A stretch of DNA of 64,000 nucleotides from Sindora glabra (taxonomy: Eukaryota; Streptophyta; Magnoliopsida; Fabales; Fabaceae): contig CM035227.1 in assembly GCA_020226215.1 (NCBI GenBank), positions 103,523,732-103,587,731 on the forward strand, read 5' to 3'. The notes beneath the pieces are model-generated. The model was not told the DNA's origin. It ran no database searches and worked only from the letters and a program-made list of their open reading frames with translations. Within the stretch, counting starts at the first letter, position 1, and each line of letters starts with the position of its first letter. Shown in pieces: positions 1 through 11,860 of this stretch. The position numbers and the translations under genes were made by a program.

Positions 1-933
1 TAACACACAATAATCTAATAGAAATACAAAACTCCTATATGAATTTGGGTTATAAATAAATTAACTCATTTGATATAAAAAAATAAATGAGTTGAGTTAA
101 AGTTGTAAATAAGTTAACACGCTAACTTATTCACAATTTATATTAAAATTTTAAAAATATTAAAAAATAATTAATAATTATATTATAAGTAATTATATAT
201 AATAAAAATTAAAAAAATATTTTATCAATGAAATATTTTTGTACAAAATAATAAATAATTAAATTTAATAAATATTTTTATAATATAAATTTCATTAATT
301 GAAATTATTAAATGAATCAATTCATCTAATTCATTTAATAATTTCTTATGTTTGTGTAAAAAAACCTACTATAATATTTAATTTCATATGTACTTTCCCA
401 TTGATTCACTTTAATATATTTAATGAATGAATTGACCTGAAATGTCAATATGAATTATCATTCCTACTATAATATATAGTTATATTATATGTCTACGTAA
501 AAAAGCCTAGTTAGCTGGGAAAGCACCACGTAGAAGGCTCCGAGAAGGCATTGTACTTGAGGTTGAGGGGTCACTGGGAAACCCTAGCCGAGCACTAATG
601 GAATCTAAAAGAGTAGGAGAGTTCAGAGCAACATGTTATGCTTTTATTATGGAAGGCAACGAGACAAGGAAGGAGCAGAGTACATGTATGGATGATGTTG
701 TTGTATTGTGATAATTAAAGGGCACACATGTGAATAGATAGGGGTACGTGATTTGTCCTTCTGGAATGCAGACAATGCTGGAATCAACAAAAGCTATTCA
801 CATTTACATACATATACAGTCTTAAATCATTATTTATTTATGTAAAAAATCTACATGCATCTAAGTCCTAAAATGTAATTGCGATCATAGAATGTGGTTA
901 CATTATAATTAATAAGATGAAAAATATACTATC

Positions 934-1192
934 GAGAAATATTTACATAAGTATTGCCTACCACATCATCTTTAAGCGCTATTATTCAAATGTTATTAAC
1001 AAATAATATATAGATTTATTTTATCCGATAATAAATTAATAATTATTTATTATTAATTATGATTATGATAAGAGAGAAAGTTAATTCATAATTAATTATT
1101 AGTAAAATGAATTTATTTATTATTAATTGTTGATATTTGAATAGTAATATTTAAAGATAATATAATAAATAATACCTATTTAAATATTTCTC
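934..1192. mobile_element. MITE with long terminal inverted repeats
   Basis: The left arm begins gagaaatatttacataagta. The reverse complement of the right end begins gagaaatatttaaataggta, and similarity continues for about 70 bp in each arm. A 3-bp direct repeat, atc, lies immediately outside both ends (931-933 and 1193-1195), as PIF/Harbinger or CACTA-type transposases would leave. The interior is AT-rich and non-coding. The superfamily is inferred from the target-duplication length only. Confidence 0.6.
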
Positions 1193-3206
1193 ATCGCCAC
1201 AATATAAAATTATGAGAGAATATTACTTATAAGATGATAACAGCATTGATTGCACACATCACAGTTTAAGTGATGATTTGATTGATAAAAAATTAACCGT
1301 AAAATGGAATTTTTAGAAAAATAATAGATGGATGTGTTATTTGACGGATAATAAATTGGCAAAAGGGAAATAGAAAGAAGTTTTACAAAATGAGGGAATC
1401 AGTTGCCGACACATTTTTCTTAAATAAAAAGAATTTCATGTAATAATTTTTAATTTTTATTTTTAATCAAATAATTTTAAACATTCTTTGTAAAATTTAT
1501 AAGAGAATTTATTTTTCCAAAAAACTCAAAATTTAATTTTATATAAGAACTTATTATCTATACGAAGTAAGGGTTACCCAAAACTATGATAAGTGTATTT
1601 ATAATGCAATTCTCAAAGCGAAATTCCGATTTAATATATATTTTTGGAGAAAAACAAACAGGGAGATTCAAAATTATATTGGTTCCACGTACAGTAAAAC
1701 TTCCATTTTTTTCAATCTCTTTCTTTCAAAGTGATAAAAGTTTACTCACTTCAAGAATTAATTAATAAGATAAAATCCCTTAAACGAGTAGGGTGATTTT
1801 CAAATAGATAACGGACGCCTATTTTACAATTATTCTGCAGAAGTCTAAGAAGTACGAAATATGTAGGGCTTTATGTAGAGTAAGCTAACAGCAAAGGAAG
1901 AACCGAAGAAGTGGAAGTAGTTATCTCATTGTCAGTCCCTTCTGAAATTTCATGTGAATATCCTATTATTGTTGTCTGTAAATAAATAACGTATATACTA
2001 AAATTGAAATATATTTGAAGATTTTTTAATAGATGAAAAGATTCTCTTCTAATCTAAGATTGGTTGATATCCGGTAAAAACGGTTAAGGGAGTAGTTATT
2101 TTCTGAATTTAAAAAAATACTTGAAAAATAGCTATTATTTATAATTATGACAATGTGGTATCAGATGCAAGCTGGCTGTTTACTGGAACTGCAGGTAATC
2201 AAGCCAAAAAGTATACAGTATACTATGTATGTATATTTGCTTCAAATTTTCAATCAGGATAGGGGTAATGACACTTTAATTTCTCTGTTTTAGTGATTTA
2301 TAGATTATGTTGTATTCCGGTTAGCAGTGAGACGACCGATTTTTTCCTAAAATTTTTGTTACTAATTAGAAGAAAAAGAAAGATTTCAATCTCAAAAGGA
2401 CACTAGAGCAATAAAAGGGGGAAAAAGAATTCATTATCTAGAACCATGTTTTAAAAACTAGACTGAACAGAAGTTTAAAAAATTTTTGAACCATGATTCA
2501 ACCGATTTGAAAATGATCAAATCAAAAGAACTGATTGATTCAATATACCTAGAATTGTAACTACCAAGCCCTCAAATTATAGTTGTTTTATTGTTGAATT
2601 GTTGAATTTGATTCAGTTAAATTTTTTAAATACATTAAAAATGAAGAGGAATACTAGGGCACCTTACATATATGTATGATTCTAAATTATAGTTGTAACT
2701 GTGGTTATAATTTTATGTGATTAATAAATTTGCAGTGAAATATAAGAAAATAGAGGCATAAAGTGGTCTAATCAGACCAAAATAGATCTATTCATATAAA
2801 CTAATCCATTTAAATTCATAAAAAATGAATTAAATTTTTAGTGAAATGGTTTGATCAGTATTTGTGATTTAATTTGTGAATCTATGAATTTTAACCGTAA
2901 TTCTGCGATTTATTCTAATTCTAATGGATATATATAAATTCATGAAAAGAATAAATTAAATTTTGAATAATTTAATTTATGCAAAATCCTTAACTCACAA
3001 CCCATGTTACAAATTTAAAAAATATGATTATTGCAAGAAAAATTATGAAAAATTATAAATATAATGAAGCCCGTAATAACAATATTATACATAATAATAT
3101 AACTATAATCTGCAATTTAGAACCCTATTTCAAAGTATAATTCTTTCGAAATTAGATAAATCAAGAAGTTACCATTATGATAAATTGAGAAGTTAAGAGT
3201 GGCACG

Positions 3207-3208
<2 letters not shown>

Positions 3209-3237
<29 letters not shown>
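3209..3237. repeat. GA microsatellite
   Basis: About 14 uninterrupted GA units, lying next to a G-box. Confidence 0.95.
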
Positions 3238-3239
<2 letters not shown>

Positions 3240-4424
3240 GACGAGGGGGAAAGAGGACAAAAATGGTGATTAGAGGGAGAGAGTGGGAGAAGAGGCTAAA
3301 ATAGGCCCCGTGATGAGTGTTTGGAGGCATTCCAGAATCACAACACTGAACATCCTTTTGTTGCTTCTCCCTCACTTCTTCCGATGCCCTATTTTCACTA
3401 TCACGAGCTTATGATTCCACTTCCCATTCCCTCCAACCCAAGCCCTTATATCACTTCACCTGCTCTTCCTAATATATCCCTCGGCACTCCTTTCTTTGTT
3501 TCAAAACTCTCGGTTCTAGTTTTATTTTACCGGTCTATAAGTGACAATAGAAATGAAAACAAATCTTAATTATACATATTTGAATTTGTTCATTCACTTA
3601 TTGCTCCTCATATTTTTTTTTTGAAATAAGATGGTGGTTAAGTGAGATAATTAGTTTGGGAATTAAAATATTAATAATTTTTTTCATTCAATAAAAATTT
3701 TCTTCAGAATTTAAATTTCTATTTATTAATAAATCAATTTCATCTCAAATCAGCATTTTTTTTTATTAAATCAATGCCTCATTAATTTCACCTGATAAAA
3801 ATTGATACAAATTATTTATATTTTTCTAAAAATAAAAAGATTAGGTGTGATCAGTTAGCTATTCTTCTTGAAGATTATCATACAAAAGGGTCCTCTTATT
3901 ATAGAATGTATGGCTTTCCCACAATTATTGTTTAGAAGACAAGTCTCTCGCATCCTTTTACATTAAACTGATTTGATTTAACTTATCAACTAATCTCATC
4001 TTCTCAAACTATGTCAAATATACAGTGAGCAAAACAAAATGGATTAAAATAATTGTTGAATTAGAATTATTTGATGTAATTTGTGTAATTCTTGAATTCC
4101 AAGTAAAATCTGGTTCATTACGAGGGTGAGGTATATTCATATTTCAAGTCAAACAAATTTGTGTGATGAGTGATTTGTCATTTCTACTATTATAAAATAT
4201 AAAAATTTAAAAATATTTTTAGAAAAATGAGAAAAATACACAAAAATTGTTTGGCGGAAAAATTAAAACTAAAATTGAAAGGGGCATTAATGTAAGTTCC
4301 GGTAGAACATAATGTATCGCCTTGTGAAGAAAGTGAGCTAGTCATGTGAGAAGAAAACAGGAGATCATATAGGTTTGAGAGCTCATCACCTCTTGTAAAC
4401 AACCGCAGAGCTCAGCAGAGAGTT

Positions 4425-4433
4425 GATATATAG
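4425..4433 (+). promoter_or_regulatory. Probable TATA box of the bHLH/ACT gene
   Basis: The motif gatatatag lies about 75 bp before the ATG. A start site about 30 bp downstream would give a leader of roughly 45 nt that includes the GA repeat at 4476-4496. Position and composition are the only support. Confidence 0.4.
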
Positions 4434-4475
4434 AAATCGAAAAGTGGATAGAAACAAGAAACAAGGCAAGCGGTC

Positions 4476-4496
4476 AGAGAGAGAGAGAGAGAGAGA
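4476..4496 (+). repeat. GA repeat in the predicted 5' UTR
   Basis: About 10 AG units directly before the start codon of the bHLH/ACT gene. GA-rich leaders are common in plant genes. A regulatory role is possible but not shown by the sequence. Confidence 0.85.
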
Positions 4497-4503
4497 ATCC
4501 AAT

Positions 4504-7500
4504 ATGGCTTCCAGAGAACGCAAGAGAGCAGCACTGCATGAGAAGCTGCAACTTCTTCGTTCCATTACTTCCTCTCATGCTGTAATATTTAAATTTCCTG
4601 CTTAATATTTATCAACTGATCAGTTCTTTTAATCTTTTCTCTGATTGAATTATATCTACTTTGATATATGTTTCCAATATCTTATCAGAAAATTCGCCAA
4701 AACAATTCTCATTAATTTCTGTCACTGCAATCCTTATAAACATTGCACAACTCTAATTTATCTTTTGCCAAATATATGATCTTGGATTTCTGACCTTTAA
4801 TCTGATCCTCTCCTCTAAATTCGCATGTCTAGGTGGTTCATTAATTCTTCAATCCTTCGATATATAGAAAATTCGCCATTACTTCCTCTCATGCTGTAAT
4901 ATTTAAATTTCCTGCTTAATATTTATCAACTGATCAGTTCTTTTAATCTTTTCTCTAATTGAATTATATCTACTTTGATATATATTTCCAATATCTTATC
5001 AGAAAATTCGTCAAAACAATTCTCATTAATTTCTGTCACTGCAATCCTTATAAACATTGCACAACTCTAATTTATCTTTTGCCAAATATATGATCTTGGA
5101 TTTCTGACCTTTAATCTGATCCTCTCCTCTAAATTCGCATGTCTAGGTGATTCATTAATTCTTCAATCCTTCGATATATAGAAAAATATTTTTAGTCCTG
5201 CCTAATTGAAATCTCAATATTACTTCTATTTGTACTTTAATATATAGGATATTTTGATATTATAATTGAGTAGAAAATAAAACTTCAGGAGATGATTTTC
5301 TTATTTGTTAAAATTGCAAAAGATAGTTATAATACTGAAATTTCCAACACTACAATAGGGTTAGATATATATATTGGTGGTCCTATATAAATTAAATGGC
5401 ACTTATTCAAATAGTAGAATATATAATAATTCTTTTTTTTTTTTTGGGTCGATGGCAGCTTAACGAAACCTCGATCATAATCGATGCATCAAGGTATATT
5501 GCAGAGCTAAAGGAAAAAGTGGAAAAACTGAACCAAGACATCGAAGCTGCTCAAAATCCGTTGCCTAAGGTATTATATATATTTTTTAATTACAAAATTA
5601 ATAGATTAGTCTATTTCAAATATATTTAAGTTGTTCATGTAGATACTGCAAGGTTCCTGGTTAAACCAGGAATTGATTATATATAGTTGCAACTTATTTT
5701 ATATTTGGAATTGTGCAGGTGACAGTAGAAACCCTAGAAAAAGGATTTCTCGTAAATGTTTTTGCAGCAAAGAGTTGCCCAGGTTTGCTTGGGTTCATTT
5801 TAGAGGTGTTTGAGGAGATGGGTCTTCATGTGCTGGAAGCTAGGGTTTCTTGCACGGACACTTTTCGATTTCAAGCTGTTGGAGGAGAAGTAAGCAGAGA
5901 TACATAATAAAATTCAAAATCAAAAGAAAATTTAAAAATAAAAACAGTGGTACTTGTTCAAGATGTATACATAAAGTATAAAATATATTTTAAAAAATAA
6001 AAAATACCATAATTATTAGTGAAAAGATTAAAAAAATAATTATAAATTTTAAAATTATTTTTAATGAATATAAATTTAAAAATTACTCTTTTAGTGACTT
6101 ATTATATATTAAATTTTGAGTTGTTTTTTCTATGAGTAGTTATATATATAGACACAGACGCACACATGCATATACACAAACACATCATCGTCGTCGTCTT
6201 GTTTGTGTCTCTTTCTCTGTCTTAGCTGCAACTTATTTTTGCAACAACTGTCACGAGTGCTATTCTTGAATTTAGTCGTTTCATGAAACTTTGGGCTCTC
6301 ACTCTCTCTTTCCCTCTCTTTAATAATAACTACATACATGGTGTGTAGTACTCTCTGCTCTTTGTTTAGTTGGGAAGAAAAATAGAGAATAAAGGGAATA
6401 GAATTTTTTTTTCTAAATTTGAAGAGGAGAGGAAGTTTAAAGAAAAACTTTAAATTTTGAAATGACTAAAGAATTATGATTAAATTTAAAGAAAAACTTT
6501 AAATTCTGAAATTTTCTTTTTTTTAACATTTTTTTCTTTCCACTGAAACAATGTCCTACTTCTAAGTTGTAGTCCACTGAATTTTTATCACAGTTATATT
6601 TAGCAAAATCTGCAATTTTCTTAGAAGTGTAGTTGTTGCACATAAGTTTGCACAAAAGACAGAGAAAAATGATACTCCTTTGATCCTTTTTCAACTGTGA
6701 TTTTAGAGAAGAAAATTTATTCTTTATTTATCTATCATTCTTAAAAATTAGGATTGTATTTATTGTTTTCTTTTAAATATTGTCTTTATTATTTAAAGAA
6801 ATACATAACAACTTTATTTATTAGTAGACTTATGAGAGAGAATATGTCAATAAATTACATCTTATTTCTCTCATAATTAAGATTATTTATTATGGATTGG
6901 ACTCCTTTAAAGTGTAAAATGTACTTCAGAGAGTAAAGTGTCTAATTTCACTATTAATATTTTTTATTTATTATTATTTATAAAATCATAAACTAAAATT
7001 AATGGTGAGATTGAATACTTTACCCTCTAAAATACATTTTGTACTTTAGAGGAGCTCAATCCATTCATTATATTCCTTAATTTTTATATATTAACCTTAA
7101 ACAATATCTAAAAGGGAAAGGATAGAGTACATGTTTTTTATTATTACACTCAATACTCAATAAATATTTATTAGATTAGAATCTAAACAAATGTGACGAG
7201 TCAATTTAAATCATATTCGACCAAATGTATCATGAGCCAAATTTGTAAAAGCAATCCTGTGTGAGTGTAACATTACTATATTTTCAATACATAAAAACGT
7301 GGGAAGATGGGTTAGTGTGCACTCTGAAAATTGGGAAATATTTTAGTTTACAGGGATAGTGAGATTTCAATACTTTCATTTATATTTTTTATATATAAAA
7401 TGTTATAACATTATAGTTGACTCATCATTAAAATTTAAAAAGTGATTATCTTACTCGTTAAGGTATAAATGAAAGTTGTATTGAATTTTTCAGTAATACA

Positions 7501-7918
7501 ATAGGAGTAGAAATATTTTCCTGGAATTGACGAGTAAGCATTTATAAAATTAGAACTCTTATACTTCACTGTATAAATTTTGTTGTGTTGACCATCTAAG
7601 GTATTATGATCAAATTTTGCTGCCAGCAATTTCATATATGTAAGTACAATTGCAAATCCTTAAAAAGATCGGCAGCATGTTCTGTATTCATAATAAAGCC
7701 AATAAGTGATTCGTATAGAGCTAGCTAGGTTTCCAAATAGCTTAAAAATGTCTTCGTAATGCAATTTCATCGTATATATCTATGTGTGATGCATAAGATT
7801 GACTGTAAATAATTTGCAGAAGGAAGAGGAAGAAGGTGAGAATATCGATGCACAAGCTGTGGAACAAGCAGTGGGACAAGCTATAAAGAATTGGAGAGCA
7901 AGTACTAAGCAACAGTAG
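4504..7918 (+). CDS. bHLH-like protein with C-terminal ACT domain (4 exons, 152 aa)
   Basis: Exons are 4504-4581, 5459-5569, 5719-5889 and 7820-7918. All have GT donors and AG acceptors and join in phase 0, giving 152 residues. Residues 1-61 form a helix-loop-helix: ERKRAALHEKLQLLRS is helix 1, then SIIIDASRYIAELKEKVEKL gives helix 2 and a short zipper. Residues 64-120 (exon 3) fit the ACT fold of plant bHLH proteins (VTVETLEKGFLVNVFAAK at its start, CPGLLGFILEVFEEMGL, then LEARVSC). Exon 4 is acidic and ends KNWRASTKQQ. Such proteins are short nuclear factors that pair with bHLH partners. The basic region is truncated and lacks the usual H-E-R contacts, so direct DNA binding is doubtful (inference). 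The start is the only ATG that keeps helix 1 complete and lies just after a GA-rich leader. The family call is confident; no specific orthologue is claimed. Confidence 0.88.
4562..5189 (+). repeat. 314-bp direct tandem duplication across the exon 1/intron 1 border
   Basis: Copy 1 is 4562-4875 and copy 2 is 4876-5189. They are nearly identical, with only a few substitutions visible (for example ctgattgaat versus ctaattgaat). The unit starts inside exon 1, so the last 20 coding bases and the splice donor (ctcatgct|gtaata) occur again at 4896. Low divergence indicates a recent event. Confidence 0.95.
6675..7127. mobile_element. Stowaway-like (Tc1/mariner) MITE in intron 3, interrupted by another MITE
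   Basis: The left end reads TA-CTCCTTTGATCCTTTTT. The right end reads AAGGGAAAGGATAGAG-TA, whose reverse complement again begins CTC and resembles the CTCCCTCCGTTCC ends of Stowaway elements. TA dinucleotides flank both ends (6673-6674, 7128-7129). Its right half closely matches the element at 56723-57146 (shared phrase ttaaccttaaac), so both belong to one family. Confidence 0.6.
6894..7062. mobile_element. Mutator-like MITE nested in the Stowaway-like element
   Basis: A 169-bp fold-back. The left arm begins ggattggactcctttaaagt; the reverse complement of the right arm begins ggattgagctcctctaaagt. Similarity runs about 58 bp at roughly 80%. The flanks are 9-bp direct repeats, atttattat (6885-6893) and attcattat (7063-7071), with one mismatch. 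A 9-bp target duplication and long inverted repeats are typical of Mutator-like elements. It adds length to intron 3 and has no coding capacity. Confidence 0.7.
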
Positions 7919-8750
7919 CCAGTAACCAAATGTCTGCAGAGCAGCTTCCATGTTACATGAATCTCATTTGTCTTTCCCAGTTAGTTTATTTCTTTTTGGG
8001 CTGCCTGTTTTGTGGATAAAGAAATCAGGCTTCTCATATTTTCTGCTGATTAATGGTATTAATTCCTCGTTTGAATTATAAAAAAAAAATAGAATTTAAT
8101 ATATTTAAAAATTAATTTATGAACAAATATGTCATAAATTCATTTTTAGATGATTAAAAATTTTAATTCTTCTCTGAGTTTAGACGAGGAGGAAGCTGAA
8201 AAGTAAACAAAATAGTTAGAAGAAGATCTTGTTTGTTTGGCCAAAAGTGTGTATGCAGGCATGCATTTATATCCACTTCGACATGTATAGATGCAATCAT
8301 GCAAAGATCCAAAAGTTAATTCCTCGCAGTGGCTTCAAGATTGTGTGCCATGCTACGCATTATAGAGAGCTATGGCTTTGATTAAGGTTTGTTTAGATAT
8401 TTGCTTGCGTTTTTTCATTCGAATTTCAAAATAAATATATACTATATAAAAATATAATAAAGAGACTTAACCTTTTAACATTAAGTATAGTCCTTTGTAA
8501 AACCTCTAGAGGTAAAGCATCTAGAAGGGTGGGGTTGTTACAGACTCCGTGCAAGATTCACTTTAAAAATTAGAGGGGACATGAAAATTATTAGTAAAAA
8601 AAAAATTAAGAAAATGAATAGTTATAAATTTAAAAGCTAGTTGTGTAACATCACATAATATGGATGAGGCATTGTGGCGGATCATCTTGACATTTTATCA
8701 AGTGGTGTTCTACGTACGCAGACGATATGATAAAATGTTGATTTCAAGCA
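7919..8750. other. 3' flank of the bHLH/ACT gene
   Basis: Presumed 3' UTR followed by AT-rich DNA without supportable genes. A clear AATAAA-type signal could not be fixed. Confidence 0.5.
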
Positions 8751-9122
8751 TTGAATTGGAAAAAGGGCAAGCAGCAAGGAAAAAAGATTGTTGATTTGGA
8801 AGCACAAATTCAAGAGTTGCAATCACGTGACTGAGGTTAAGAATGCTAGCCAGGATGAATGAGCCTGATGATATTATGAAGGGTTTGTTGTCTAAGAAAG
8901 GAAATTTTCAAAATCAAACGAAGCCATCCGAAAACAGGATAATCAAAATCCATCTGATAATAATTTGAAGAAGTTGAATACAACCGAAAGAATTGGAGTT
9001 TTCACTCCTTTTACTGCAAGTCATACTATGCTAATCCACTTTAAGAAATGAAAAACACATGTTTTTACTTGTGGTAAGGTAGGTCATTTTCAAACACAAT
9101 ATGCCCATACTAGAACTGGCAC
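8751..9122 (+). pseudogene. Decayed retrotransposon gag fragment with zinc-knuckle trace
   Basis: At 9053-9120 one frame reads TCGKVGHFQTQYAHTRT. This matches the CCHC zinc knuckle of LTR-retrotransposon Gag proteins (C-x2-C-x4-H-x4-C), with the first and last cysteines lost. Upstream, a lysine- and glutamine-rich stretch (KKGKQQGKKIVDLEAQIQEL, about 8757-8815) is the kind of coiled-coil/basic segment that precedes it. Stops and frameshifts interrupt the rest. No LTRs or integrase were found, so this is an orphan relic. Confidence 0.5.
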
Positions 9123-10029
9123 TAACATAGACTTCACTATTAATATTATCCAGAGATTTTCCTTTAAATAAAATACATATAATTCCTCTGAAATCTAATA
9201 CTGTATTAAACAATTTTCACGAATTTTCAAACCTTTCCCATAATTCCTAAATTTCCTAAAATATTAAAAATGTTATAAATCTATTAAATGAAATGGAGCA
9301 GCTCACCTGAAAGTCACGTGAGCCACTCCCTGACGTATAACGCTCAGTTATAACAAAGATGGCATGGCAAAGATAGAAACAAATTACCTTCATAGGAGTC
9401 TCCTTGTTGCAACTCCTAAGAGAAGTTATACCAACGTTATCCATAAGAGAGTAACCAGTCTCCCGCAAACAACAGTTTTCATCTGAGAGCTCATCGGTCT
9501 ATGATTCCATAAGAGTTCGTTTAGGATGCATACAAGATGAACAAGGGGCTGAGCACACGTTAAATGTTCCTGATTCACGTCTCATGTCAGCGTTGTGCAC
9601 TGTAGAATGTTTGGCAAAATCCTTTTTAGATCCAGTGATTTCTTATACAAACAGAATAAATTAAAAGAAAGATAAATATAAAATATGGACTTTCCATGAT
9701 CAAAAATCATTTTCTAATTCTTTAACCATGGTTAAAGCCACATCAACATAAAAGCTTTATGTTGGACTTTGGTTGTGGTGAAATCTCCTAGTTAGTGGGT
9801 GCAGTTGGTAAAATCAAAAGGATCATATATATGAGGACAACATAAAGAACAATATCCCAGCCTATGATAGAATCAACCCACAACGATGCTCTTGAAATTA
9901 AGTAGCCAAGAGAAAACTTAGCTCAGCCTTAATAAACATAATAGCAAGTTACAAGGCAATCATGCAAAAATGCATGAAATAAAATTACCATTCTAATTCA
10001 GGTACGTATGGAATGTTAGTGGATGGCAT
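9123..10029. other. Intergenic region between gag relic and pectinesterase pseudogene
   Basis: No supportable gene. Short minus-strand open frames here lack recognisable motifs. Confidence 0.5.
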
Positions 10030-10640
10030 AAACAGTTGAATCAAAGCTTGAATCCATCTTTTGGCTCCATCACATCGTTAAGTGTTGACTCCATGATCAC
10101 AACTCTCGAGTCTCGAATAGGCCCTCCAGGAACGACCCAAATACGTTCGGGTCTGATTCTTGGAAGATATCAAATCCGAATCACCTGTGATCTTTGCATA
10201 ATTGGAAGAAGAACCCGTTGGAATCATTACATGCACGGCCTTGGGCAGGGATGGTGTTTACTCCTCCTGTAATATTACGACGCTGCTTGGCGACGATATC
10301 AAATTTTTTAAAGACGACAGTGTCGTTGCGAAAGATGAAGTCCACAGTTCCACTGATCTTGCACTCCCTGTAGAATTGTCGTTTACTGTGGAGGTATGAA
10401 TTGTCTTGGTAGCTTCAAAACTCTCATTGACAAAAATATATGTATATAGATTGGTCAACATCTGATCTGATGGTAATGCCACAGTTTGATGCCTTTCTTC
10501 ACGTGCTCTGTTTTCGAACGTTATGTCTATGGCTATGCATTTGCACTCACTAACAGCTGCAGCGAACAAGAAACAAATAAAAGAAGTAATGTTTATTCTT
10601 GTTGAATATAGAGAATTTGCATCCACCAACAGGCGGCAGC
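10030..10640 (-). pseudogene. Pectin methylesterase pseudogene (catalytic-domain fragment)
   Basis: Reading the minus strand and switching frames recovers the pectinesterase core in order. AIDITFENRAREERHQTVAL (about 10460-10545) matches the family's DITFENTAGP/HQAVAL block. Then come SYQDNSYLHSKRQFYREC and SGTVDFIFRNDTVVFK (about 10290-10425), which hold the two catalytic aspartates (YQD and VDFIFG contexts). YLGRSWRAYSRTRVVIMEST (about 10090-10143) matches the LGRPWK substrate-binding arginine block. The intact enzyme would de-esterify cell-wall homogalacturonan. Frameshifts after the VALPSD and NITGG segments, an in-frame stop before SYQD, and lack of the N-terminal half show it is broken. 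The parent gene is not in the window. The family call is secure; whether it arose by retroposition or by local decay is unknown. Confidence 0.85.
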
Positions 10641-11581
10641 TGTTGTCTTATTCTTTCCCGCGAGTTGCTCCGTTCCATTTGACAGATTTTTAACGTTCTA
10701 AAATTCTTAGAAAGATTAAATTATGTGAAAGGTTTAAAAGTTCAGAGAAATTTTTTGACATAAAATTATACTTTGAGGAGGTTAAATGTATTTTGCCCTC
10801 TTTTCTTTATATGCAAATTTTTATAAGATTTCATTTACCTTATAGTTTAGTTCAATTCACATCATGGGACTTTCAAATCAAACAAGCCGCCATATCACAA
10901 GCTAGAGTAGGAACTCTAAGTTCAACAACTCATTTCAGTTTGGAAGATCGTAAGTTTGAAAGATTAATAAGAGGATGACCAACAACTATTAGATCAATCA
11001 TATTTAAAAATGGAGTTGGATGATCAACTATATTCTTATCCAGTTACGACAAATGTTGGTTTGCAAACTCAACAAGTCATTTAACAAAAAAATTTTCATA
11101 AAACTTTAAAAATTCATTACAAACTTCAGGCAATCTTCTAGCACCCCAAGAAAAAGGAGATTTTGCCGCAAAAAATTTTCTATCTTCCTTTGGGAAGGAT
11201 TGAGATATATTTTGCGCGTCAATTTAAAAAAAAAAATTTAAATTGTGATAGGATTGGGAATGGAATTTGCATCCTAAAATGACAATTATCCCAATTCTAT
11301 TTCAACTTCAAATTTTTCATTTTTTTTTTGAAATTGCAAAAGAATTTGAAGAATAAAAATTTTTGAAGATTAATTTCATTAATTCAAAAAAAATAAAATA
11401 AAACTTGTGATGAACGTGAGACAGAAGTTCCATCGCAAACGTCATAAGTGAAATAGTGCGTTTTGGCACTGGGATGGAAAACCCATCCCAAATCCATCGC
11501 AATTTGAGATAAATCTGGGTCCATTCAAGCAAGTTAGCTGTAGCTTAATATATATATTTTTTATTTGTGTATTTTAGCGTT

Positions 11582-11860
11582 GAAATTGTGAAAAATGTTT
11601 AGTATTAGTTGTAATATGTCGAGATCTTGATGTTGAAATTGGACTATATATTAGCCCTGTTTACTGAAATTGTGAAAGAAGGTTTACGGTTACTTGTAAT
11701 TTGCCAAGATTTTGGAGTTAACTTGGACTATATATTAGCTATGTGTTGTTGATAGATGCATGATTTTTTTTTTTGGGTGTAATTTTTGAAATTGTGAAAA
11801 AGGTTTAGGTTTAGTTGTGATATGTTGCAATTTTGGTGTAATATTTGCTCTGTTATTTGA
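11582..11860 (+). repeat. Three imperfect tandem copies beginning gaaattgtgaaa
   Basis: Copies start at 11582, 11666 and 11788, each followed by a gttta...agttgtaatatg-like phrase. Unit lengths are about 84 and 122 bp, and divergence is substantial. Confidence 0.6.

Larger units (their letters stand above)
1..4424. other. AT-rich intergenic region upstream of the bHLH/ACT gene
   Basis: No gene could be supported here on either strand. Apart from the MITE and GA repeat listed separately, it holds two less AT-rich patches, at about 480-720 and 3200-3520. Their open frames are short and not recognisable as protein families. A G-box (CACGTG) sits at about 3203-3208, just before a GA microsatellite. 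Positions 2430-2640 resemble a decayed dispersed repeat (phrases such as aaccatgattcaaccgattt). Confidence 0.6.

Noticed and set aside
3193..3375. Minus-strand open frame with a Ser-Leu repeat
   Set aside because: It is a translation of the GA microsatellite and has no other support.
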